A DNA stretch of 44,440 nt from positions 1 through 44,440 of the forward strand of contig JAUWNW010000007.1 of assembly GCA_030612445.1 (NCBI GenBank), read 5' to 3'. Both the position numbers and the translations under genes were made by a program. The DNA is from Candidatus Aminicenantota bacterium (GTDB taxonomy: Bacteria > Acidobacteriota > Aminicenantia > Aminicenantales > Aminicenantaceae). Positions 23,716 to 32,598 of this stretch are shown here, one piece after another. Position 1 is the first letter of the stretch; each line of letters begins with the position of its first letter. A model generated the notes under the pieces. It did no database searches, was not told where the DNA came from, and was given only the letters and a program-made list of their open reading frames with translations.

Positions 23716-24636
23716 ATGACAGCTAAAGATAAATTTAATGTCGGCTATGTAGCTTTTATCGGAAGACCTAATACTGGGAAATCCACACTTCTTAATAATA
23801 TAATCGGGCAGAAAGTTGCTATTGTCTCTGATAAACCCCAGACAACCAGGACCAGTATTATCGGCATAAAAACCACTTCAAAAGGACAGATCATATTCAT
23901 CGACAATCCAGGCATCCACAAACCCCTGCATAAACTGAACAAACGTATGATGCACTTTGTTTACTCCTCGCTTGAAACAGCTGATGTATTATGCCTGCTC
24001 ATCGATGTCACTTTAAAGTTTGGACAAGGAGATCAATTTGTTATTGATAGGCTAAAAAAAATATCAACTCCTATATTTTTACTGATAAACAAAGTGGATA
24101 TAATAAAAAAGGGCAAGATCCTGCTTGTTATCGACAAATATAAAGACCTTTTGCCTTTTGCTGAGATTATCCCAATATCCGCCTTAAAAGGGACAAACAT
24201 CATGGAGCTGGAAAATTCTATTTTTAAATATCTACCGAAAGCGGAAAAAATCTACTCAGATAATGAAATATCCGATCAATCCCAACAATTTTTATTCGCA
24301 GAGATCATAAGAGAAAAATTGTTAGCTCGTGTCAGACAGGAGCTTCCTTTTGTGACCGCAGTTCTTATTGATGGAATTGAGGACAGATTCCCCCGCCCCT
24401 CCCATAACCAAGCAAAACCAAAAAAATACATAAAAGCACGAATATTTGTAGAAAAAGACACTCATCGTAAAATTATCATCGGAAAGCAAGGCTCTCTCAT
24501 CAAAGCTATCGGCACCGACGCACGTCATGATATTGAAAAGATCCTCGATGCTAAAATATACCTTGAACTTCAAGTCAAAGTCAAAGAAGGCTGGCGCGAC
24601 TCAGCCAATGTACTTGAACTAATCCAAGGGCGATAA
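23716..24636 (+). CDS. era: GTPase Era
   Basis: Era is an essential GTPase that binds the 3' end of 16S rRNA during small-subunit assembly. The 306-residue protein shows all G motifs: GRPNTGKSTLLN (G1), KPQTTRTSIIG (G2), DNPGIHKP (G3), NKVD (G4) and SALKGTN (G5). A C-terminal KH domain has the GKQGSLIKAIGTDARHDIE loop. It follows ybeY by 4 bp, and tRNA-His lies 50 bp downstream. No Shine-Dalgarno is evident, consistent with coupled translation from ybeY. Confidence 0.97.
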   Translation: MTAKDKFNVGYVAFIGRPNTGKSTLLNNIIGQKVAIVSDKPQTTRTSIIGIKTTSKGQIIFIDNPGIHKPLHKLNKRMMHFVYSSLETADVLCLLIDVTLKFGQGDQFVIDRLKKISTPIFLLINKVDIIKKGKILLVIDKYKDLLPFAEIIPISALKGTNIMELENSIFKYLPKAEKIYSDNEISDQSQQFLFAEIIREKLLARVRQELPFVTAVLIDGIEDRFPRPSHNQAKPKKYIKARIFVEKDTHRKIIIGKQGSLIKAIGTDARHDIEKILDAKIYLELQVKVKEGWRDSANVLELIQGR

Positions 24637-24686
24637 ATCTTGACATTATTGCTATTTGGTGCGAAAATTTTGAAACCCAAGATTTG

Positions 24687-24763
24687 GTGAGCGTAGCTCA
24701 ACAGGTTAGAGCACCGGATTGTGGATCCGGAGGTTGGGGGTTCGAAACCCCTCGTTCACCCCA
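24687..24763 (+). tRNA. tRNA-His (GTG anticodon)
   Basis: The cloverleaf closes with acceptor GTGAGCG/CGTTCAC (one G-U). The anticodon stem is CCGGA/TCCGG with loop TTGTGGA, giving anticodon GTG. GGTTCGAAACC spans the T arm. The discriminator is C and CCA is encoded. A G at 24686 can serve as the G-1 base, and C73 faces it as in bacterial tRNA-His. Confidence 0.96.
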
Positions 24764-24782
24764 CCCCTAATCTCACCCACAA

Positions 24783-24802
24783 AATCACCTCAAAGGGTGA
24801 TT
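24783..24802 (+). terminator. Possible terminator after tRNA-His
   Basis: AATCACC-TCAAAG-GGTGATT forms a perfect 7-bp stem 20 nt after the tRNA. The following GATTATTT is only weakly U-rich. Confidence 0.4.
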
Positions 24803-24871
24803 GATTATTTAAAGCAGTAGCCTAAAATATAGATAAACATTAAGTGGTTTAAAGTATATGAGGAAAAATTA

Positions 24872-25174
24872 ATGGCTCTCAATAAGAATCAAGAAGAACT
24901 TTATAAAAAAACCATGGACGAAGCTAAAGCTCAACTTGAAACTATTGATGAAGAAATGGAAAAAGTTATTCTAAATGCCAGAGAAAAATTAGCCGGGCTT
25001 CAGGACTCAAAAAGGTCCTTTAAGCAACTCTATGAAGGCGCTTCACGTCTTCTGGGCATAAAAATCGAGATCGAAGAAGAGCAGCAAGAAGAACCGAAAG
25101 AAACAATCAAAGAACAAGAACAGCCAGATAAAACATTAGAAAAAGAGGATGAGCTAAAAGAGGAAATAGCCTAA
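24872..25174 (+). CDS. Small charged coiled-coil protein, unknown function
   Basis: I do not recognise this 100-residue protein. AGGA precedes the ATG by 8 nt, and codon use resembles neighbours, so it looks real. Residues 1-60 are predicted helical with heptad-like hydrophobics (EELYKKTMDEAKAQLETIDEEMEKVI), then SRLLGIKIEI. The last 35 residues are nearly all Glu, Lys, Gln and Pro. No signal peptide or membrane segment is present, so it is probably cytoplasmic. It lies alone between tRNA-His and a convergent secreted-protein gene. Confidence 0.7.
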   Translation: MALNKNQEELYKKTMDEAKAQLETIDEEMEKVILNAREKLAGLQDSKRSFKQLYEGASRLLGIKIEIEEEQQEEPKETIKEQEQPDKTLEKEDELKEEIA

Positions 25175-25207
25175 AAAGACTGATCCGTACTATTCGTGAT
25201 AGTATTA

Positions 25208-26059
25208 TTACTTCTTCACTGAAAGTTGAACATCCACCCAAAAGTTATATTCTTTGGGACCGTATTTTCTTATAGATGATAAGGAACCTGAAAGCCCTCC
25301 TCCTCCTCCTCTTTCGCTTGTTATTCCGGATTGGCTTCCACTTCCTGCTTTTGCCTGAGAACCTCGCGCTACGGCTTTTTTCAATCTCTGTTCCTTCATC
25401 TCATTTGTCATCCCGCCCCATTTAAAGCCGATCATAATTTGTTTTCCAGGCTCTGTTCCAATTCCGGGGGCCATTTCAGCTTCCTTTTTTAAAGGAATGG
25501 CAAACTCATGTACAAACGCGTCCTTGCCTTTCTGAGATCTAAAAATTGCAGGCTTTGTCCCTTCCATAACCTCAACATCCGAAGATTTGCTTTTATTGTT
25601 TATAACAGTATTATCATTCAGAACAACAAAACGCTGTGCTCGTATGGTCTTTTTCTGTTCCTCAGTCAATACCTGTCCGCTCTTTTCCATAACCCTGATA
25701 TATGCATCTGCAGAAACTTGTTTCCCCGTAAAATTTATCCCGTAATACTTTTTCTTTTTACCCTCAAGATTATAATAAACAGTCATTCCTGTAGCACTTA
25801 TAGAGCTTACATATTTTGGGTCATTAAATCTAAACATAATATAAAGATAATCAGCATCGTTTTTAAATGCATAATCAACCTTGACTTTCTTATTATAAGT
25901 GAGAGTATCCGCTGCCCAATCATTCATTGCTCCATCAATCTGCAGCTGGCTGCTTGCCCAGGTGCTATCAATAACTATCTTCTTGGAAAAAACCGGAAGA
26001 CAAAGAAAAAATATTAAAATAGAAAAAAAACTTATTCTCATTAGTTTTGCTTTATTCAT
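25208..26059 (-). CDS. Secreted CBM9/DOMON-like domain protein
   Basis: This 283-residue protein has a signal peptide (hydrophobic core FFSILIFFLCLPVFS). A beta-sandwich domain of the CBM9/DOMON-like type follows: IDGAMNDWAADTL, then VDYAFKNDADYLYIMFRFNDPKY matches the opening strands of secreted CBM9-like proteins. About residues 235-260 are Gly/Ser-rich (GSGSQSG, GGGGGLSGSL), and the protein ends with a beta strand. AGGAGG lies 5 nt before the ATG, and a strong promoter lies at 26084-26112. It probably binds a sugar or cofactor in the periplasm or at the surface; the ligand is unknown. The 710-residue DUF5916 protein in this window has a related N-terminal domain. Confidence 0.72.
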   Translation of the reverse strand: MNKAKLMRISFFSILIFFLCLPVFSKKIVIDSTWASSQLQIDGAMNDWAADTLTYNKKVKVDYAFKNDADYLYIMFRFNDPKYVSSISATGMTVYYNLEGKKKKYYGINFTGKQVSADAYIRVMEKSGQVLTEEQKKTIRAQRFVVLNDNTVINNKSKSSDVEVMEGTKPAIFRSQKGKDAFVHEFAIPLKKEAEMAPGIGTEPGKQIMIGFKWGGMTNEMKEQRLKKAVARGSQAKAGSGSQSGITSERGGGGGLSGSLSSIRKYGPKEYNFWVDVQLSVKK

Positions 26060-26083
26060 AATAACCTCCTTAAATCGATTTGC

Positions 26084-26112
26084 ATTATAACGTATACAAT
26101 CTCTTTTTTCAA
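26084..26112 (-). promoter_or_regulatory. Promoter of the secreted CBM9-like gene
   Basis: On the minus strand TTGAAA (26112-26107), 17 nt and TATAAT (26089-26084). The start near 26077 leaves an 18-nt leader containing AGGAGG. Confidence 0.75.
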
Positions 26113-26121
26113 AATATTTTA

Positions 26122-26150
26122 TTGTACTTTTTAGCTGAATAAAGAATAAT
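26122..26150 (+). promoter_or_regulatory. Possible promoter of the 26160 membrane gene
   Basis: TTGTAC (26122-26127), 17 nt and AATAAT (26145-26150). Initiation near 26157 would leave about 3 nt before the GTG start codon. Confidence 0.4.
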
Positions 26151-26159
26151 ATCGTTATC

Positions 26160-27014
26160 GTGAAAAAAAGCGTACTTTGGATATTATCCTTTTTAATTAC
26201 TGCATTTATCCTTGTATACCAGAGGACAACAGGCCCTACCTATCCTTTAAGGGGAAACGCAACTCTTGGGGACATAGAAATATCATATAAACTGCTTCGC
26301 AGTCATGAAACAACCCAAGATTATGAGATCAATATAACCACAAAGAGCCCAGATATCACAGGCTATGTTCTCTACAAAAGATTTAATACTCAGGATGCTT
26401 TGATTCGAAAGCCTCTCCAGAGGGAAAAAGACAGCCTCATCTCATTCCTTCCCAAGCAGCCTTCTGCCGGCAAACTGGAATACCGCGTCATCTTAACCCA
26501 TCTTGGAGCTGAATTAGACCTGTCCGGAAAAAATCCCATTATAATAAGGTTTAAGGACCCAGTACCTACTCTAATAATAATCGTACATATTCTGGTTATG
26601 TTTTTAGCCCTGTTTTTTTCAACCCGGACAGGCCTCGAAGCGCTGCGCGCAGACAGTGACCCAAGAAAACTTACTCTTTGCACATTCATATTCCTTGTCC
26701 TGGGCGGTTTAATTTTCGGCCCTCTGATGCAAAAATTTGCCTTTGGAGCTTTCTGGACCGGATTTCCTTTTGGTACTGACCTTACTGATAACAAGACATT
26801 AATAGCTTTAATAGGATGGCTCATTGCCCTGATCGCTGTCTTTCGTAAAGGTAAACCCGCCCGCGGCTGGGTATTGGGGGCGTCCATATTAATGATTGCA
26901 ATATTCCTGATCCCCCACTCACTCCTTGGATCTGAACTGGATTATTCAACCTTAGAAAATCAGGAAACGCAGATAATGCAAGAATCAGGTCAGTTAAGTC
27001 AAAACTTTTTATAA
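26160..27014 (+). CDS. Membrane protein of unknown function
   Basis: This 284-residue protein starts at GTG with no Shine-Dalgarno. A signal-anchor helix (about residues 4-19) is followed by an extracytoplasmic beta-rich domain (about 30-130: GDIEISYKLLRSHETTQDYEINITT). Then come three or four membrane helices at about 135-152, 170-190, 212-228 and 238-255. I do not recognise a family. It precedes the S9 peptidase gene by 27 bp on the same strand, so the two probably form an operon, and a link to the periplasmic peptidase is possible but unproven. Confidence 0.7.
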   Translation: MKKSVLWILSFLITAFILVYQRTTGPTYPLRGNATLGDIEISYKLLRSHETTQDYEINITTKSPDITGYVLYKRFNTQDALIRKPLQREKDSLISFLPKQPSAGKLEYRVILTHLGAELDLSGKNPIIIRFKDPVPTLIIIVHILVMFLALFFSTRTGLEALRADSDPRKLTLCTFIFLVLGGLIFGPLMQKFAFGAFWTGFPFGTDLTDNKTLIALIGWLIALIAVFRKGKPARGWVLGASILMIAIFLIPHSLLGSELDYSTLENQETQIMQESGQLSQNFL

Positions 27015-27041
27015 TCTATAAGCTCAAAGGAGAAAACTGCA

Positions 27042-29996
27042 ATGAGAAGAACCACCAACATCTTAGTAGCACTTGTTTTATGTCTATTTCTTGCCATACC
27101 GGTATATTCTGCCCAGGCGGATACAAAAGCGCAGGTAAAGCCAAAACCAATCGAAGAAGTATCCGATATAATGGCCTGGAAAAGCATAAGAGCATCTGTT
27201 TTGTCCAATAACGGAGAATGGTTTGCCTACATTTTAGCTCCTCAGGAAGGAGACGGAGAGGTCATTATCCGGCAGACAAAAGGAGAAAAAGAGTTCCTTT
27301 TTCCCATAGGTGAAGCCCCGAGATACGGCGGTTCCGGCCTGATTTCTTTTTCTGAAGATTCTTTATGGGCCGCATATACCATCTTTCCTAAAAGAGAGGA
27401 AGCCAGAAAATTGCAGAAGCAGAAGAAAAAATTATACAATGATGCCAAAGCGATCAACCTAAAATCAGGAAAAGAATATGAATTTGAAAAAGTGAAAAAA
27501 TTCTCTTTTTCCCAGGAAAACCCGGGTTGGCTCACATTACACAAATATCCATCTGAAGCCCAGTCCAAATCTGAAGATAACCAGTCCAAATCTGAAGATA
27601 AATGGAGCGGTTCTGATCTGCTTCTTTTTGACCTTAAAACCGCCGAACCGCTCAATATTGGAAATGTCTCTGAATTTGCCTTCAACAAAAAAGGAGATTG
27701 GCTGGCCTGGGTCATCGATGCTCAGGGAAAAAGCGGGAACGGAGTCCAGCTGAGAAACACAAGCTCAGGAGTTATTGTTCCTGTTGAAAACGACAAAGCT
27801 GAATACAAAAAACTAACCTGGACGGAAAAAGGAAACGGACTAACAGTACTTAAAGGTAAAGAGGATGAAGGTTTTGAAAACAAATTATTCAGTGTTATAG
27901 GCTTTTATAATTTTTCCTCCTCCGGACCGCAGAAAATCAGTTATGTTCCTGGAAAAGATAAAAGCTTCCCAGAAAAAATGACTATCAGCCCCAACCGAAA
28001 TCCTATGTGGACAGATGATTTTTCCGGCATTCTTTTCGGTATTCACGAACTTAAAGAAAAAAAGGATAAAAAGAAAAAATCTGAAGACACACCCAAAACA
28101 GAAGAAATAAAAGGCAAAGACAAAACAGAAAAACCCGAAGATAAAACAGAAAAAACCAAGGAAAAACCTGAAAAAGATATTGACAAACAAGACCTTCCCG
28201 GACTTGTAATCTGGCACTGGCTTGATAAAAGAATCCAGCCCATGCAGCAGGTCCAGGAAAAGAGGGACAAAAATTTCAGCTATCTCTGTATTTACCGGGT
28301 AAAGGAAAGCAAATTCCTGCGCCTAGCAGATGACAAAGTAAGAGATGTCACAGCTGCCCCCAAGCACTTATGGGCTATCGGACAGGACAACAGGCAATAT
28401 GAACTGGACGGAAATCTTTACGGGCGACATTACAATGATATCTATGTAATCGATCTAAAAAGTGGCGAACGAAAGCTAGCGCTTAAAAAATGCCGCTGGT
28501 TCTTTTCTCCTTCCCCAGACGGCAGCCACTTTCTTTATTACAAGGAGGGTAATTTCCACACTTATGAAATGGCGACCGGAAAGACATATAATATCACCAA
28601 AGAAGTCCCCACATCTTTTATCGATACAGAAAATGACCAAAATGTGATAGATCCGCCTATCTATCCCCGCTTGGGTTGGACCAAAGGAGGAGAATCAGTT
28701 CTTCTCTATGACAATTGGGATGTGTGGAATATTCCAGTCGATGGCGGAAAGGGGGTTTGCCTGACTGTAAACGGTAAAAAAGAACAAATCCGCTTTCAGA
28801 GACGCTTCCGGCTGGACCCGGAAGAGAAAGGAATAGACCTAGCCAAACCGCTTTACCTAAGCGCCTATGAAGAATGGACGAAAAAAAGCGGCATCGCCCG
28901 CATCGACAAGGGCAAACCAGGTGTAAAAATGCTGTGTTGGGACGATGCAGTATATTCCCTGTTCAAAGCCAAAAAAGCAGAAGTCTATCTTTACACAAGG
29001 CAGACATATAAAGACTATCCGGATTATTATGTATCCGGCCGGTCCTTAAAGAAAGGCAAAAGAATAACAGAAGACAATCCAAAGCAGAAAAATTACCTCT
29101 GGTCAGATGGATGCAGACTGGTCGATTACACAAGTGTCAAGGGTGACAAACTCCAGGCAGCTTTATTCCTGCCGGCAAACTATGAAAAAGGCAAAAGTTA
29201 TCCCACGATTGTCTATTACTATGAAAAACTCTCCCAGCGGATGAATAATTATTTTGCGCCAGCAGCCAGAGGCTTTAATAAATCGGTTTACACCAGCTGT
29301 GGATATGCAGTGCTAATGCCGGATATCGTTTATCAGATCAATGATCCGGGAATGTCTGCAGTATGGTGTGTGCTCCCAGCTGTTAAGGCGGCTGCAGATA
29401 CCGGTATAGTAGATATTAACCGGGTCGGAATACACGGCCATTCCTGGGGTGGGTACCAGACTGCATTTCTTATAACCCAGACCGATATGTTTAAAGCCGC
29501 AATTGCCGGCGCTCCGCTTACTAATATGATAAGCATGTACAGCTCTGTATACTGGAACTCCGGCTCTGCCAACCAGCCGATATTTGAATCGAGCCAGGGG
29601 CGTTTCAAAGGCAACTACCTGGATAATCTTGACGCCTATACTCGAAATTCTCCAGTCTATTATGCAAATAAAGTAAATACTCCCCTGATAATCCTCCACA
29701 ATGACAAAGACGGAGCTGTGGATTGGAACCAGGGAATTGAATATTACAATACCCTGCGCCAGCTTAAAAAACCCGTTATTATGCTGCAGTACAAAGGCGA
29801 AAATCATGGCCTGCGCAAACAACCCAATCTGAAAGACTATTACATCAGGATGCGCGAGTTTTTCGACCACCACCTCATGGGAAAACCGGCCCCCAAATGG
29901 CTAAAGCAAGGCATATCACACCTTGACCTTGAAAAACACATCGAGGAACGCACCAAAGCTATTTTGAAGAAAAAAAAGGACGAGAAGAAGAAATAG
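27042..29996 (+). CDS. Secreted S9-family prolyl oligopeptidase-like peptidase
   Basis: This 984-residue serine peptidase starts with a signal peptide (residues 1-24, ending VYSAQA). A long N-terminal region with beta-propeller-like repeats (FSPSPDGSHFLYYKEGNFHTY) precedes the alpha/beta-hydrolase domain in the last 280 residues. The triad is visible: Ser801 in GIHGHSWGGYQ, Asp890 in HNDKDGAVDW, and His922 in GENHGLRK. A Lys/Glu/Pro-rich insertion at about residues 340-390 (KDKKKKSEDTPKTEEIKGKD and after) and a duplicated QSKSED element near 172-185 lie in the propeller part, and the tail ends in lysines. It is long for the family. It probably degrades peptides in the periplasm. AAAGGAGA precedes the ATG. 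Confidence 0.9.
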   Translation: MRRTTNILVALVLCLFLAIPVYSAQADTKAQVKPKPIEEVSDIMAWKSIRASVLSNNGEWFAYILAPQEGDGEVIIRQTKGEKEFLFPIGEAPRYGGSGLISFSEDSLWAAYTIFPKREEARKLQKQKKKLYNDAKAINLKSGKEYEFEKVKKFSFSQENPGWLTLHKYPSEAQSKSEDNQSKSEDKWSGSDLLLFDLKTAEPLNIGNVSEFAFNKKGDWLAWVIDAQGKSGNGVQLRNTSSGVIVPVENDKAEYKKLTWTEKGNGLTVLKGKEDEGFENKLFSVIGFYNFSSSGPQKISYVPGKDKSFPEKMTISPNRNPMWTDDFSGILFGIHELKEKKDKKKKSEDTPKTEEIKGKDKTEKPEDKTEKTKEKPEKDIDKQDLPGLVIWHWLDKRIQPMQQVQEKRDKNFSYLCIYRVKESKFLRLADDKVRDVTAAPKHLWAIGQDNRQYELDGNLYGRHYNDIYVIDLKSGERKLALKKCRWFFSPSPDGSHFLYYKEGNFHTYEMATGKTYNITKEVPTSFIDTENDQNVIDPPIYPRLGWTKGGESVLLYDNWDVWNIPVDGGKGVCLTVNGKKEQIRFQRRFRLDPEEKGIDLAKPLYLSAYEEWTKKSGIARIDKGKPGVKMLCWDDAVYSLFKAKKAEVYLYTRQTYKDYPDYYVSGRSLKKGKRITEDNPKQKNYLWSDGCRLVDYTSVKGDKLQAALFLPANYEKGKSYPTIVYYYEKLSQRMNNYFAPAARGFNKSVYTSCGYAVLMPDIVYQINDPGMSAVWCVLPAVKAAADTGIVDINRVGIHGHSWGGYQTAFLITQTDMFKAAIAGAPLTNMISMYSSVYWNSGSANQPIFESSQGRFKGNYLDNLDAYTRNSPVYYANKVNTPLIILHNDKDGAVDWNQGIEYYNTLRQLKKPVIMLQYKGENHGLRKQPNLKDYYIRMREFFDHHLMGKPAPKWLKQGISHLDLEKHIEERTKAILKKKKDEKKK

Positions 29997-29999
29997 AAA

Positions 30000-30139
30000 A
30001 GAAATTATTTGCCGTTAATAGGCATTGTGCGTATGTCAGACCTTCCTGGACACTTTGGTGAATCTTAGATCCATCGCTATTGATTGTCCACAATTCGACT
30101 TGCTTTCCCCAACCTGGCCTGCTGTAACCTTTTTTCCAT
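30000..30139 (-). pseudogene. Remnant of a TolB/PD40-like beta-propeller gene
   Basis: In one minus-strand frame beginning at about 30139 the translation reads WKKGYSRPGWGKQ then VELWTINSDGSKIHQSVQEG. The ELWTINSDGSKI segment is a typical PD40/TolB propeller strand and turn. A TAA lies directly before it, there is no start codon, and the frame runs on out of the region antisense to the S9 gene, so only a fragment remains. The rest of the 29997-30269 spacer is AT-rich without further signal. Confidence 0.4.
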
Positions 30140-30269
30140 TATTTAAATACTATTTTATTTAAATTATTTTGTTCAACATTTTGGTCAGGAGAGTAAGCCC
30201 ACCCGATAGAAATGATTAATGGGTGCTGGTTTTGATACACGGGCATTCAAGTATTACCACCAGGGGCAC

Positions 30270-32402
30270 TTAAATGCGCAGCAGGTAAGATACCTTGAGT
30301 GTTATGGAATAGCCCTTTTCCGTCATAAAATTTTCTGTCCTCGAGCCCTTTTTATAGCTGAGTTGGATGACATTCCCAGCCCCAAAATAGTACCCGGCGA
30401 GGAAATCCAAGTTATACTGATTATCCCGGGTTTCCCCATTCAACAACGTTGTCAGGAAAAGGCGGCGTGTGACCTGGAGATGCAGGCCTGTGGCATAGGT
30501 CATCCCATAAAAAACCATCTCTCCGGTCCGATCGATCGTCTGCTTGATCCAATCGCTGCTAAAGGACCATTCTAAGTAGCTGAGAGGTCGCAGAGTAAGT
30601 TCGAACTGCGCGCTTAAATGGGAACCGAGTTCCACAGCGTTAAAATCTTCATTATATACCCCCCTTTTTTCCCATCCTGCTTCAGCGCTCACTCCTTTTA
30701 TGAATCCCCCTCGATCCCAACGAAAATCAATATCTCCTCCATAGGTTTGGATAAAATTATCTGTCCAGACCAGCTCATCGTTGCCGTCGAAAACTTGATA
30801 TTTACTCTTTCCAAAGGAAAATCCTCCGTGGATCGAGAACTTCGCCAAAAACTCTGTCCAGTACCTGAAATCAACAGAATTTCCGGTCATATTCCCGTGC
30901 GTATCTTGATTGAGATTTCCGCTAAGGTCTAAACTGACGCGCTTGATCCGGCTCTGATTGAACCTCCAGGCGAATCCTGAACTCAACTCAAATGATTGGG
31001 TGTCGATCTGATTGACAAAGCCTGTCCTGACATTCACATTCTTTTCAATCCTCTGAAAATTCATCTCCAACTGAAGGCCGGCATCAACATCCCTTTCAAA
31101 CTGAACGACATGCATGCCGTGGTTTTTTTCAGGGACATCCTTGTTGGTGGATAGGGCATGCATGCCGCGGAGGTAATAAACGCGGCTGAAGTTAAAATTG
31201 TAATCCACTGCAAAGTTCCTGTTGTAGTCCTCCTCGGCGCTCATGCCGGCATAGTAGATCCCTATCTGGGAATTCTTGAAGATATCCTTCTGAACCCGGA
31301 CAATGGAAAAAAAGGCGTCGCCCTCTTCTTCATCATTAATCGCGCCCAGAATGCCAAAAGAATAGCCTCCGGTTTTTCCCGAGATCTTCCCGGCAATCTT
31401 GGGGTTGCTGATGCGCCTGGAATAAAGCAAAGAGAGACTGGGACGCCAAAACTGCATCCTTTCTGTGGAAACTCTAAAATACTGACTGCCCTCACTGAAA
31501 AAGGGTCGGTTCTCTCGGAAATAATTCTCGTAGGGCGTGCGCTGGTAGATAAAAGGATCGGATTCCACCTCGCTGAAGTCGGGGCTGGCTGTCATATCCA
31601 GGATAAGATTAGGGAGTATACCGTATTTAACATCCAGACCCGCTGCCAGTTTGTCATCTTTTTCGTCTTCCCATCGAGAACTTCGGACCCCTGTATATGG
31701 AAAAAATTCCAGGTTATATCCGGGCCGAACTCCAGAGAGCCCGGTCAACTCTGCCATCTGGTGGAGAAGAGGTGTATCCCTGTCCACATCCGTCCAGTAT
31801 TCCTGCTCATTCAAACGGTGAATATACCGTTCAAAATTTATCCCCCAGATCTGGTCTTCTTGTGGGGAAAACCTCAAAGATTTGAAGGGGATGGCCATCT
31901 CAGCCGTCCATCCATTATCGCTAACGACAGCACCGGATTTCCAAATCGTCTCCACTGAGTTTTTTTGGACTCCCTTGGGATTCACGGTAAAACGAATGCT
32001 TGTTCGCTTGTCATTGTAAGTATCCAGGATCACGGTGATGGAATCATTATTTTCGTACGAATTACGAGGGGTCAGTTCCGCCCAGATTTTATCCGCCTGA
32101 GAATCCTGCATCAGAAAAGCAAAGTAAATGTTCTTTTGGTCATAAACGATCCAGACTAGGGTTTCTTCCGAGGCCTTAATCCCATTTACCGGATCGAATT
32201 GGAAAAATCCAGAGACCGGCTCCGTATCCTTCCAGCTGGCATCCTCGATGAGGCCGTCAATTTTAGGGGGAATATCCGTTCGTGACACACGGGCAATCTT
32301 GGTTCGTTCCTGACTGAAGAGGGGGGGAATATTCAGAAACAAAAAAATAAGAATGATTCCGATTATCGGCACATGCCGAGATAGGAGTTTTTTTTGGTTC
32401 AT
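30270..32402 (-). CDS. CBM9-like/DUF5916 outer-membrane protein
   Basis: This 710-residue protein has a signal peptide (about residues 1-30), a CBM9-like beta sandwich (about 40-220: PPKIDGLIEDASWKDTEPVSGF, WIVYDQKNIYFAFLMQD, DNGWTAEMAIPFKSLRF), and then a DUF5916 domain with an alternating-strand pattern to the C terminus. DPFIYQRTPYENYFRENRPFFSEGS is a hallmark segment of the family. The end, SYLLRI, fits an outer-membrane barrel. It is probably an outer-membrane protein with sugar or substrate binding; the substrate is unknown. It is divergent from padR, and its own promoter lies at 32458-32487. Confidence 0.88.
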   Translation of the reverse strand: MNQKKLLSRHVPIIGIILIFLFLNIPPLFSQERTKIARVSRTDIPPKIDGLIEDASWKDTEPVSGFFQFDPVNGIKASEETLVWIVYDQKNIYFAFLMQDSQADKIWAELTPRNSYENNDSITVILDTYNDKRTSIRFTVNPKGVQKNSVETIWKSGAVVSDNGWTAEMAIPFKSLRFSPQEDQIWGINFERYIHRLNEQEYWTDVDRDTPLLHQMAELTGLSGVRPGYNLEFFPYTGVRSSRWEDEKDDKLAAGLDVKYGILPNLILDMTASPDFSEVESDPFIYQRTPYENYFRENRPFFSEGSQYFRVSTERMQFWRPSLSLLYSRRISNPKIAGKISGKTGGYSFGILGAINDEEEGDAFFSIVRVQKDIFKNSQIGIYYAGMSAEEDYNRNFAVDYNFNFSRVYYLRGMHALSTNKDVPEKNHGMHVVQFERDVDAGLQLEMNFQRIEKNVNVRTGFVNQIDTQSFELSSGFAWRFNQSRIKRVSLDLSGNLNQDTHGNMTGNSVDFRYWTEFLAKFSIHGGFSFGKSKYQVFDGNDELVWTDNFIQTYGGDIDFRWDRGGFIKGVSAEAGWEKRGVYNEDFNAVELGSHLSAQFELTLRPLSYLEWSFSSDWIKQTIDRTGEMVFYGMTYATGLHLQVTRRLFLTTLLNGETRDNQYNLDFLAGYYFGAGNVIQLSYKKGSRTENFMTEKGYSITLKVSYLLRI

Positions 32403-32457
32403 GACGATTTTCTCGCATTTTATTCAAATTTCTGCCCTCTGGGCTGTAGAATCTAAA

Positions 32458-32487
32458 ATAATACACAGAACAAACATATCCTGTCAA
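32458..32487 (-). promoter_or_regulatory. Promoter of the DUF5916 gene
   Basis: On the minus strand TTGACA (32487-32482), 18 nt and TATTAT (32463-32458), with start near 32451 and a leader of about 50 nt. It lies 54 bp from the PadR operator on the other side of the divergent spacer. Confidence 0.65.
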
Positions 32488-32540
32488 CAAGAAGTCCGCA
32501 CGGTTAATGTCCCCCATATTACAAAAATATTGATTTTTGG

Positions 32541-32590
32541 TTGACATACCTAAATATTCTAGGTATAATACATAGAAGTTTTAGGTATGG
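32541..32590 (+). promoter_or_regulatory. padR promoter with overlapping PadR-type operator
   Basis: TTGACA (32541-32546), 17 nt and TATAAT (32564-32569) are a perfect promoter. The spacer itself is an inverted repeat, TACCTA-N7-TAGGTA (32547-32565), whose right arm enters the -10 box. A third TAGGTA half-site follows at about 32582. Binding there would block RNA polymerase, fitting autorepression by the PadR protein encoded next. Confidence 0.8.
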
Positions 32591-32598
32591 AGTGAAAC

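Noticed and set aside
29313-29873. 186-residue minus-strand frame under the S9 catalytic domain
   Set aside because: It is antisense to a well-supported gene with catalytic motifs; no ribosome site or recognisable domain.
31158-31958. 266-residue plus-strand frame under the DUF5916 gene
   Set aside because: Shadow of the minus-strand gene, which has a signal peptide and family motifs.
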